A stretch of 64,000 nucleotides of DNA from JAZBPO01 sp963691775 (GTDB taxonomy: Bacteria > Pseudomonadota > Gammaproteobacteria > Pseudomonadales > Azotimanducaceae): positions 4,402,001 through 4,466,000 of the forward strand of contig OY829369.1 of assembly GCA_963691775.1 (NCBI GenBank), written 5' to 3'. Below, one piece after another: positions 16,498 through 23,772 of this stretch. The position numbers were made by a program, and so were the translations under genes. Every line of letters starts with the position of its first letter. Position 1 is the stretch's first letter. The notes under the pieces were generated by a model, which saw only the letters and a list, made by a program, of their open reading frames with translations, made no database searches and was not told where the DNA came from.

Positions 16498-19431
16498 TCA
16501 GTCGTCCGACGCCTTGCCCAGGCCGTTCGCGCGATAGCGACCGCGCGCCGCTCGGAAAGCGCGGGTGTCCTCGACGTCCACGCCGCTCGGACCGGCTTCA
16601 GGGGGAAAGCGCCCGTTCGTCCAGACGGCGACGCGATCGCGCGCGTAGAGCTCGCGGAAGGTGGCCATGAACGCGCGCATGTCTTCAAGCTCAAGCGCGT
16701 CGATTGCCGCCGCGATCTCCTCGCGAGAGTCAAAGCTCTCGAGCTCCGCTTGCAGATCGGCCCACAGGCGACCGCTGCGTTCGGAGAGGTTCTTGTCTGC
16801 TTCGAGCACCTTCGAGAGCAAGCCCGCCTTCTCCGCGGCGAAGGCTTCCCCATCCATGTCGTCGAGCACCCCCGTGAAGTTCTCGAGGAACGTGTCTGTC
16901 GCGGCTTCGATCTCCGCCGCCGGCGCAACTGGAGACTGCACCAGGAAGATGATGCCGGGGGTATTCGCCTGCACCCAGGGCTGCGCCGTCACGACGTAGC
17001 CGAGCTGGCGTTCCGTGCGCAAATCGTTGAAGTAGGACGCGCCCATCATGTGGGCGAGAAGGCCGAACCGCGCTCGCTCCGGCCAGGTCTGATCGCGGCC
17101 CTGAACGTAGAGGGTGAGGGCCGCATCGCTGTGTTCCACGGGCACGCTGATCCGTAGTGGCACAGCTTCGTCGAGCGTGATGATTGCCGCTGGCGTCGCT
17201 GCGGATGCGCCCGGACGCAGACCGAGACGGTCGCGGGCGATGGTGGCCAGCGCGCGCGCGGTCGAGGCATCTGCATTGCCATGGACGAACACGAGTGCAT
17301 CCGGATCGGCGAAGACCGCGTCGATCCATTCAGCAAGGGCAGCCTCGTCGATGGCCTCCGCCGCAGCGATCATGTCATCGAGCGGATAGCCCGGCTCTCG
17401 CAGGAGTCGACGCAGTTCCGAGAGCGTTTGCTGATACGGGCGATCTTGGCGCGTGTTACGCAGGTCCTTCAGTAGTTCGGCGCGAAACTGAGCGAAGCGA
17501 TCCTCGCGAATTTCCAGCTCTGCCATGGTCGACGTGACACGCTCGAGCAGCGTGTCGAGCTTGTCATCGAAGCCTCCGACCGCCAGTGAGAGCCCGTTAC
17601 CGCTCGGCGACAGTCCAAATGAAAGCCCGGCCAGGCGAGCCGGGTAGGCGTATTCATTCAAGGCGTCCATGACCAGGCGGCTGTAGAGCTGCGCAGCGAC
17701 GACTGCGGCTGGGGTCGCGGCTGCGGCGTCTGTTCCCAGGCGCAGGCGGACGCGTGCGCGTGGTGAGCCGAACTCGGTATCCGTGAGGTGCCAGAGTTCA
17801 ACGCCGTCCACGCCGCTGAGTTGCGTCGGCACCACGCCGCCGTCGGCAAGCAGCTCGAGGCTCTCCGGAACGAACGGATTGCGATCCGGCAGCGCCAGTG
17901 CGTCAGGCCGGGCCGGATTCTGCCAGCGCTCCAACACGGCCGGGTCGAGGTCGGTGATCGCGTAGGGCACCTCGAACCAGCGCTCGATGCGATCGGTTGG
18001 CAGGTCCGGCGCGATCAGCGCCACTTGCGTGCGCTCGGGACGCACGTGGTCCAGAAATTCCGTGATGAGCGCGGGGTCGTAGTTGTCGAAAGCACTCGGG
18101 CCTCGGACAACGTCCTGGGTCGGGAAAACGAGCATGTTGCTGGCCAGGACGCGCACGTAGCCGAAGGCGTCGCTCTTCTCCCGGAAGCGAAAGCCGAGAT
18201 CGGCCAGGCGTGACTGCTCGTCGTAGCGATCGGCGTCGATGCCGCCCTCTCGGAGGGCGTCTACGTATGCGAAAAACAGCTCGCCGACCGTTTCCCAGTT
18301 CTCGAGCCCTTCGGGAGTCAGCTCGATCGTCGCGCTCAGCAGGGTCGCATCGCTGCCGAAACGGCCGGCACCCGCAGACAGAGACTCGATCCAGCCCTTC
18401 CGGGTGAGGTATGCATGGAGACTGCCGGTGCCCTCATGGCCGATCAGATTGGCCAGATAGGCGCCCGCGTTCGTCGTGTAGACCGGATCCGTCGCGGGCA
18501 ATTCGAACGACAGCTCCAGGACGCGGCGCTCTTTTACCGGTTGCATGTACATAAGGCTTGGCAGGGATGCCGGATCGAGCACTGGCACCTCTGGTCTTTC
18601 GGCTTCGACGTTCCGGGACGGCACTGCGTTGAAGAGTTCGACGGCCCATGCTTCGAGCGTATCGATGTCTTCGCGGCCAAGGAGAACGAGCGCCATGCCG
18701 TCCGCCGTGTAGTGACGGTCGTAGAACTCGAGCAGGTCGTCGCGCACTGATCGGCCGTCGCGATCGGCAAGGGTTTCCAGTGAACCAATTGTGAAGCGGC
18801 TGCCGGGATGATCCGGGTTGAGTGCGCGCTTCTGCGTCATGTACGTACGCCAGCCGTCATCGCGCAATTGCATTTGATACTCGCTGTTGACCGCATTCTT
18901 TTCGCGCTCCACCAGCTCTGCGGTGAACAGCGGAGCGACGAAGAACTGCGCGAAGCGGTCAAGGCCGCCGTAAAATTCCTCCGCCGCAATCGAGAAAAAA
19001 TAGTTCGTGTGATCGAGCGACGTATAGGCGTTACGCGATCCTCCACGGGCGGAGATGTACTCGCCGTACTCGTTGGGATCTGGGTACTTCTCCGTGCCGA
19101 GGAAGAGCATGTGCTCGAGGAAATGAGCGAGGCCGAGCCGGTCGTCGTCCTCGTCGAAGCTGCCGACGTCGACGGCCAGAGCGGCGGCGGCCGTGTCGGT
19201 GAAAGAGTCGGAAATGGCGAGCACCCGCAAACCGTTTTCGAGACGCACTGCGCTGTAGACCCGGTCATCGATGGCATTGGTTACCGGAGGAGCAAACCGG
19301 GCGAAGTCCTCGCTCGCGTCGTTTTGCGGGGGGGCGGTGCAGCCGCCGTTGGCAACCGCCAGAACCAGGGTCATGGCGAGCGCAAGGAAGCCGCAGGTGG
19401 AGTGATGGAAGGGAGCGCTGCTCGCTGTCAC
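16498..19431 (-). CDS. M16 zinc metallopeptidase (pitrilysin/insulinase type)
   Basis: GTG 19431 is preferred (977 residues) because CAGGAG lies upstream and it opens directly into a signal peptide; the ATG at 19485 has no such site. The inverted zinc motif HFLEH is at residues 103-107, with the downstream EREKNAVNSE pair (Glu177, Glu184). Four M16 half-domains fit the length, as in pitrilysin or insulin-degrading enzyme. The N-terminal hydrophobic stretch ends ANGGC, so it is exported and possibly lipid-anchored (imperfect lipobox). Likely degrades peptides in the periplasm. Confidence 0.88.
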   Translation of the reverse strand: MTASSAPFHHSTCGFLALAMTLVLAVANGGCTAPPQNDASEDFARFAPPVTNAIDDRVYSAVRLENGLRVLAISDSFTDTAAAALAVDVGSFDEDDDRLGLAHFLEHMLFLGTEKYPDPNEYGEYISARGGSRNAYTSLDHTNYFFSIAAEEFYGGLDRFAQFFVAPLFTAELVEREKNAVNSEYQMQLRDDGWRTYMTQKRALNPDHPGSRFTIGSLETLADRDGRSVRDDLLEFYDRHYTADGMALVLLGREDIDTLEAWAVELFNAVPSRNVEAERPEVPVLDPASLPSLMYMQPVKERRVLELSFELPATDPVYTTNAGAYLANLIGHEGTGSLHAYLTRKGWIESLSAGAGRFGSDATLLSATIELTPEGLENWETVGELFFAYVDALREGGIDADRYDEQSRLADLGFRFREKSDAFGYVRVLASNMLVFPTQDVVRGPSAFDNYDPALITEFLDHVRPERTQVALIAPDLPTDRIERWFEVPYAITDLDPAVLERWQNPARPDALALPDRNPFVPESLELLADGGVVPTQLSGVDGVELWHLTDTEFGSPRARVRLRLGTDAAAATPAAVVAAQLYSRLVMDALNEYAYPARLAGLSFGLSPSGNGLSLAVGGFDDKLDTLLERVTSTMAELEIREDRFAQFRAELLKDLRNTRQDRPYQQTLSELRRLLREPGYPLDDMIAAAEAIDEAALAEWIDAVFADPDALVFVHGNADASTARALATIARDRLGLRPGASAATPAAIITLDEAVPLRISVPVEHSDAALTLYVQGRDQTWPERARFGLLAHMMGASYFNDLRTERQLGYVVTAQPWVQANTPGIIFLVQSPVAPAAEIEAATDTFLENFTGVLDDMDGEAFAAEKAGLLSKVLEADKNLSERSGRLWADLQAELESFDSREEIAAAIDALELEDMRAFMATFRELYARDRVAVWTNGRFPPEAGPSGVDVEDTRAFRAARGRYRANGLGKASDD

Positions 19432-19560
19432 GATGTCTGGGTCTCCTGAGTCAAACGAGTGCCCGGTGGTCCATTGCCCCGGCATCCAGTTGCACCGGGG
19501 CGCCTAGTCTAGGGAATCCGCTTCGCGGCTGCGCGGACCGGTCGCAAGGGGGTACAGAAC

Positions 19561-19893
19561 GTGACGGACGTCGAGCGCTACGGTCGCGTAGCCGATCTGC
19601 TGCTGGCGATCGAGACGGAGCTTCGCGGCGCTGGGCTCTGGGCCGATGAGCCGCCATCTGCAGAGGCGCTTGCCTCAGAGGTGCCCTTTGCCCGTGATGT
19701 GATGTCGCTTGAGTGCTGGCTTCAGTACATCCTGCTGCCGCGTTTCGCACTCTTGCTCGAACACGGAGCGCCGCTGCCGGCAGAGTGTGGCATTCGTCCG
19801 CTCGCCGAGCAGGACTTCGCAGGCAAAGGCCTTGATGGTCTCATACACACGCTTGGCGAGCTTGATGCGCTGCTCGGCGGAGAAGCTACGTGA
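19561..19893 (+). CDS. yqcC: YqcC family protein
   Basis: A 110-residue protein matching the YqcC family: a helical protein with LLLAIETELRGAGLWADEPPS, PFARDVMSLECWLQYILLPRFALLLE and ALPLPAECGI-type segments. In E. coli it is encoded beside the tRNA pseudouridine synthase TruC, but no TruC gene follows here. Molecular function is unknown. The start at GTG 19561 has only weak ribosome-binding sequence (GGGGGTACAGAAC). The next gene starts after a short gap on the same strand. Confidence 0.75.
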   Translation: MTDVERYGRVADLLLAIETELRGAGLWADEPPSAEALASEVPFARDVMSLECWLQYILLPRFALLLEHGAPLPAECGIRPLAEQDFAGKGLDGLIHTLGELDALLGGEAT

Positions 19894-19965
19894 CCGGACT
19901 CGGCTCGGTTTGTGTTGCAGGACAGCCATCGCGCCTTCACGTGGGGCGCGCGCGGGCGTATTTCG

Positions 19966-20964
19966 ATGACTGAATCTGTGCCGAGCGATGTTTTCTCGAG
20001 CGCCTCGCGCGCGGCCGGGCGAGCGGCTGCGGCGCTCTGGCCGGAGATCGCGTGCGCCCTGCCGCCGGGCGCCGCCGTTGGTACAGCGTTCGGGCTTGCG
20101 CAGCGCTTCGCCAGGCGCAGCGACTGGCCTGACCATCTGCCCCCCACGCGACAGATCGAATTGGCCGTTCATGCGGTGCTGTACGCCGCCTGGATCGCGC
20201 GTCACCTTGACGGCGTGCGCGGCGGTGCCCGCATCATGGCCCTGAACGGAGGGCAGGGAAGCGGCAAGTCCACTCTGTGTGCACTTGCGCGCATGGCGCT
20301 CGAAACGCACTTCGAGCTGCGCACGACCGTGATCTCGATTGACGACCTCTATCTCACCATCGCCGAGCGCCGCCGCCTCGCCGGCGCGGTGCATCCGCTC
20401 CTAGCGACCCGAGGCGTGCCCGGCACGCACGATCTTTCCCTGGGCGCTGAGGTGCTTGATCGTCTCGCCGGAGCACCTGGCACCGAGGTGGCCATTCCTC
20501 GGTTCGACAAGGCCGTGGACGACCGGCTGCCGCGGTCGCAGTGGGACCCTGTGGCGGCGCCCGTCGATGTGGTTCTCCTTGAGGGCTGGTGTGTGGGTGC
20601 AGGTCCGCTGCCGAGGGCAGATCTTGGTGATCCGCGTAATGCGCTCGAAGCGGAGGCGGACGCTGACGGAATCTGGCGCACCTTCATAGCGGATCAACTG
20701 GAGGGGCCGTACGCGGCGTTCTTTGCGCGCATCGATGCACTGGCGATGCTTCGCGTACCGGACTTCGCGGCCGTCGGCCGCTTCCGCGAGGCGCAGGAAG
20801 CACGCATGAGAGAAACGCGTGGCGTGGGCATGTCGCCCGAAGAAGTGCAGCGCTTCATTTCCCACTATCAGCGGGTGACGGAGCATCAACTCGAGACCTT
20901 GCCAGAGCGTACTGCGCTCTGCTTCGAGCTGGATGCTGATCACGCGATCGTGGCGGTACGGTGA
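19966..20964 (+). CDS. P-loop kinase, D-glycerate 3-kinase-like
   Basis: A 332-residue protein from ATG 19966; the frame is open to GTG 19912, so an 18-residue extension is possible. The P-loop is NGGQGSGKST (residues 94-103). TTVISIDDLYLT gives the Walker B/substrate Asp pair, and VVLLEGWCVGAGPL follows. C-terminal MRETRGVGMSPEEVQRFISHYQRVTEH is typical of the plant-type glycerate kinase GLYK/YggC group, related to PRK and uridine kinases. Probable reaction: ATP-dependent phosphorylation of D-glycerate to 3-phosphoglycerate. Confidence 0.8.
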   Translation: MTESVPSDVFSSASRAAGRAAAALWPEIACALPPGAAVGTAFGLAQRFARRSDWPDHLPPTRQIELAVHAVLYAAWIARHLDGVRGGARIMALNGGQGSGKSTLCALARMALETHFELRTTVISIDDLYLTIAERRRLAGAVHPLLATRGVPGTHDLSLGAEVLDRLAGAPGTEVAIPRFDKAVDDRLPRSQWDPVAAPVDVVLLEGWCVGAGPLPRADLGDPRNALEAEADADGIWRTFIADQLEGPYAAFFARIDALAMLRVPDFAAVGRFREAQEARMRETRGVGMSPEEVQRFISHYQRVTEHQLETLPERTALCFELDADHAIVAVR

Positions 20965-21108
20965 CGCATCCGGGTTCAGGGTGGATTCATTCGCGCTGGT
21001 GCAGCATCACGATCGTGGTCGAAAGGTCCGGCGCATTGGAGAGCCTCCTGCCGGAGCGCCTGGGATAGAATCAGGCCGCGGGCAACTGGCCCCGGTCAGG
21101 AGAGTCGA

Positions 21109-21480
21109 GTGAAGCAGGTCGGGTCCAGCACAGCACGTCGGTACCGATGCGCCGCCGCACGGTGCGCTGTCGTGCTCGCGCTGCTGGCGGGGGCGGGCGC
21201 TCGGGGCGATGGTGGTGGCCTCGATGACGCTCAGCGTCTCTTTGCCGCCATCGACCTGCTGGATCAACGGCGTGGTCAGGCGCCTGTCATGTCGATCAAC
21301 GACGCGGCGAGCCGTGCGCAGGATCGTTTTGGGGGACAAGTAATCTCGATCACGCCCGCGGATCAGGACGGTCGCCGGGGCTACCGAGTCAAGGTGCTGC
21401 TGGAGACGGGGCGCGTGAAGACCCTTTTCGTGGAATCGCGAACCGGTGACGTCATCGACCGGCGCGGACGCAATCCGTGA
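21109..21480 (+). CDS. Secreted PepSY-domain protein upstream of two-component genes
   Basis: A 123-residue protein starting at GTG 21109 behind AGGAGAG. A basic N-terminus and hydrophobic CAVVLALLAGAGARG form a signal peptide, followed by a PepSY-like fold: MSINDAASRAQDRFGGQVISI, YRVKVLLETGRVKTLFVESRTGDVIDR. Its TGA overlaps the GTG of the response regulator (GTGA), so it is translated with the PhoP/PhoQ-like pair. PepSY proteins in this position are thought to be periplasmic modulators of the kinase; that role is inference. Confidence 0.82.
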   Translation: MKQVGSSTARRYRCAAARCAVVLALLAGAGARGDGGGLDDAQRLFAAIDLLDQRRGQAPVMSINDAASRAQDRFGGQVISITPADQDGRRGYRVKVLLETGRVKTLFVESRTGDVIDRRGRNP

Positions 21481-22148
21481 GGGTGCTCGTTGTCGAGGAC
21501 GAATCCACGCTGCGTGAGCAGCTGGTCGGTCGTCTGCAGGAGGAGGGCATGGCCGTCGACGCGGCCGGTGACGGTCGCGAGGGGCTGTACCTGGGAACCG
21601 AGTATGAGTTCGACGCGGCGGTGATCGATCTCGGTCTGCCAGAGCTCGATGGCGTCTCGCTCATCGAGCGACTGCGCGCCGAGCAGCGCGCCTTTCCGAT
21701 TCTCATCCTCACGGCGCGTGATCGTTGGCAGGACAAGGTCACCGGCCTTGACGCAGGCGCTGACGATTATCTAGCCAAACCCTTCCACTACGAAGAACTC
21801 ATCGCACGCCTGCGCGCGCTCGTCAGGCGCGCTGCAGGCTTCGCGAGCGCGGCCATCAGCCACGGGCCGATCACCCTCGATACGAATACCAAGGAGGTGC
21901 GCGTCCACGGCGCGCTCATCGAGCTCACGGCCTTCGAGTACAACCTGCTCGAATATCTCATGCTGCATCCGCACAAGGTCGTGTCGAAGACGGAACTCAC
22001 CGAACACCTGTACTCCCAGGACTTCGAGCGCGATTCAAATGTCATCGAGGTCTTCGTCGGTCGCCTGCGCAAGAAGCTCGATCCGTCAGGCGACAGTCGC
22101 CCGATCAATACAGTGCGCGGCCAGGGTTACCGCCTGGCGATGGAGTGA
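21477..22148 (+). CDS. OmpR/PhoP-type response regulator
   Basis: A 223-residue two-component regulator. The receiver domain has the acidic pair in VEDE, the phospho-acceptor Asp51 in VIDLGLPELDG, TAR and a conserved Lys in DDYLAKPFHY. The C-terminal winged helix shows ELTAFEYNLLEYLMLHPHKVVSKTELTEHLYSQDFERDSNVIEVFVGRLRKKLDP and GQGYRL, close to PhoP/QseB. Start GTG 21477 overlaps the PepSY stop; the sensor kinase follows 13 bp after its stop. Likely controls envelope or cation-stress genes, inferred from subfamily. Confidence 0.93.
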   Translation: MRVLVVEDESTLREQLVGRLQEEGMAVDAAGDGREGLYLGTEYEFDAAVIDLGLPELDGVSLIERLRAEQRAFPILILTARDRWQDKVTGLDAGADDYLAKPFHYEELIARLRALVRRAAGFASAAISHGPITLDTNTKEVRVHGALIELTAFEYNLLEYLMLHPHKVVSKTELTEHLYSQDFERDSNVIEVFVGRLRKKLDPSGDSRPINTVRGQGYRLAME

Positions 22149-22161
22149 GCCAGACCGCATC

Positions 22162-23664
22162 ATGAGCCCCGCTGCGCCGTTGTCGATTCGGATTCGCCTC
22201 GTCGCGGCAGCGGCGCTCATCCTTATCGCTTTCCTGTCCGTTACGGGGCTGGTGCTCGATCGCGCCTTTCGCACCAGCATCGAGGACGGCGCGCAGGAGC
22301 AGCTGCGCCTGCGCGTGCTGGGTCTGCTCGGTACCGCTGAACTCGTGGACGGCATCCTTTCTCTGCCGCCTGCGCTTCCGGAGCCACGTTTCAATCAGCC
22401 GGGCTCTGGCCTCTATGCACGCCTGCTCGATGCCGACGGAAGGCCGATCTGGACATCTCGCAGTGAAGCCTCCCATGCCGATGCGGACGACAGAGGCCGC
22501 GTGCTCGAGCCTGGCCTGTCCGTGTTCGAGGCGATCGGGGATGATCCCGTAGAGCCGCTTTACCGTTCGGGTTTCGGCGTGCTCTGGGAGGGGCCTGCAG
22601 GCGATGCGTCGTACACGCTCTGGGTAAGCACTGCGCAGGCGCCTTTCGACGCGGAGATGCGCGGCTTTCGGCGTACCCTGTACACGCTGCTCGGCGGCGC
22701 AGGCCTTGCATTGCTGCTGCTGCAGCTCGGCGTGCTTGCGCTCGCGCTCAGACCGCTTGGACGGGTCGCGCGGGAGGTCGTGCGGATCGAACGCGGGGAG
22801 ACGGCGCGACTTGAAGGCGCCTGGCCTTCGGAACTTGCTGGCCTCACGCGGAGCCTGAACCTGCTCATCGATCACGAGCGTGCTCGACAGCGGCGTTACC
22901 GCGATACGCTTGATGATCTTGCGCACAGCCTGAAGACGCCGCTTGCGATCCTGCGTAACGCCCTGAGCGATGCCGACGCGCATGGTCTGGCGGAAGCAGA
23001 GGGTCAAATCGAGCGCATGGATGCAATCGTCGGCCATCACCTCCAGCGCGCGAGTGTCGGAACCAATCCACTCGGTGGTGAGCGCACGCTCGTTCGAACC
23101 GCCGTGGAACGCATTGCAGGGGGCCTTAAGCGTCTGCATGCCGATAAGGGTCTGGTCATCGATGTCGCAGTCGGTTCAGAGCTCGCGGCCGCCGTCGATG
23201 AGCGCGATCTGTACGAGATACTCGGCAATCTGCTCGAGAACGCGTGCAAGTATGGCACTGCGTCCGTGCGCATCGACGCCGCCGCCGTTCCGGAGGCCGG
23301 GGGCCCGCGTGGCGACCGCCCCCCTTCATTGCTCCGCGTGCGCGTTGAGGATGACGGTCCTGGCGTGCCTGAGGACGTTCGTGGTCATGTGTTGACGCGC
23401 GGTGCGCGGGCCGACACGGCGAAGTCTGGACAGGGCATTGGTCTCGCCGTTGTTGCCGAACTCGTTGCCGGCTACGGAGGCAGCCTGGAGATCGGTGAAT
23501 CCGCTTCGCTCTTGGGTGCGTGCGTTGAGCTTCTGCTTCCCGCTGCTGCGAGTGCGCGTGGTCAATCGGCGTCGGTACGCACGTCGAGCGAGCGGACGGA
23601 GCCGCCGAAATCGAAGTGGGCGACGAAGCGAATGGGTCGGCAGCAGACAGCGCAGTCCTCGTAG
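22162..23664 (+). CDS. PhoQ-type sensor histidine kinase
   Basis: A 500-residue membrane kinase. TM1 is at about residues 12-32 (LVAAAALILIAFLSVTGLVL), then a periplasmic sensor of about 145 residues, TM2 near LYTLLGGAGLALLLLQLGVLALAL, HAMP, and a dimerisation box with phospho-His255 in DDLAHSLKTPLAIL. ATP-binding motifs are EILGNLLENACKYG (N box), DDGPGVPE (G1) and GQGIGLAVVAELV (G2). The last roughly 30 residues are hydrophilic and read against the convergent CPXCG gene (103-bp overlap). Forms an operon with the PepSY and regulator genes. Confidence 0.92.
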   Translation: MSPAAPLSIRIRLVAAAALILIAFLSVTGLVLDRAFRTSIEDGAQEQLRLRVLGLLGTAELVDGILSLPPALPEPRFNQPGSGLYARLLDADGRPIWTSRSEASHADADDRGRVLEPGLSVFEAIGDDPVEPLYRSGFGVLWEGPAGDASYTLWVSTAQAPFDAEMRGFRRTLYTLLGGAGLALLLLQLGVLALALRPLGRVAREVVRIERGETARLEGAWPSELAGLTRSLNLLIDHERARQRRYRDTLDDLAHSLKTPLAILRNALSDADAHGLAEAEGQIERMDAIVGHHLQRASVGTNPLGGERTLVRTAVERIAGGLKRLHADKGLVIDVAVGSELAAAVDERDLYEILGNLLENACKYGTASVRIDAAAVPEAGGPRGDRPPSLLRVRVEDDGPGVPEDVRGHVLTRGARADTAKSGQGIGLAVVAELVAGYGGSLEIGESASLLGACVELLLPAAASARGQSASVRTSSERTEPPKSKWATKRMGRQQTAQSS

Positions 23665-23765
23665 TAGTCCGCTGTTTCAGCGCCGTCCAAGGCTGCGCTG
23701 CCATCTATCACGGTGCCGAACTCCTCGCCGCAATAGGGGCAGCTCACCACCACGTCTTCGAGCAC
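23562..23765 (-). CDS. CPXCG motif-containing cysteine-rich protein
   Basis: A small zinc-ribbon-like protein. From GTG 23765 it is 67 residues, with SCPYCGEEF near the N-terminus and a second pair in EDCAVCCRPIRF. The frame extends to ATG 23837, but that part lies inside the DUF349 gene, whose stop is 7 bp before GTG 23765, so the short form is preferred; no strong ribosome-binding site supports either. Family of unknown function. Its 3' 103 bp overlap the end of the convergent histidine kinase. Confidence 0.8.
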   Translation of the reverse strand: MLEDVVVSCPYCGEEFGTVIDGSAALDGAETADYYEDCAVCCRPIRFVAHFDFGGSVRSLDVRTDAD

Positions 23766-23772
23766 GAGCGCG

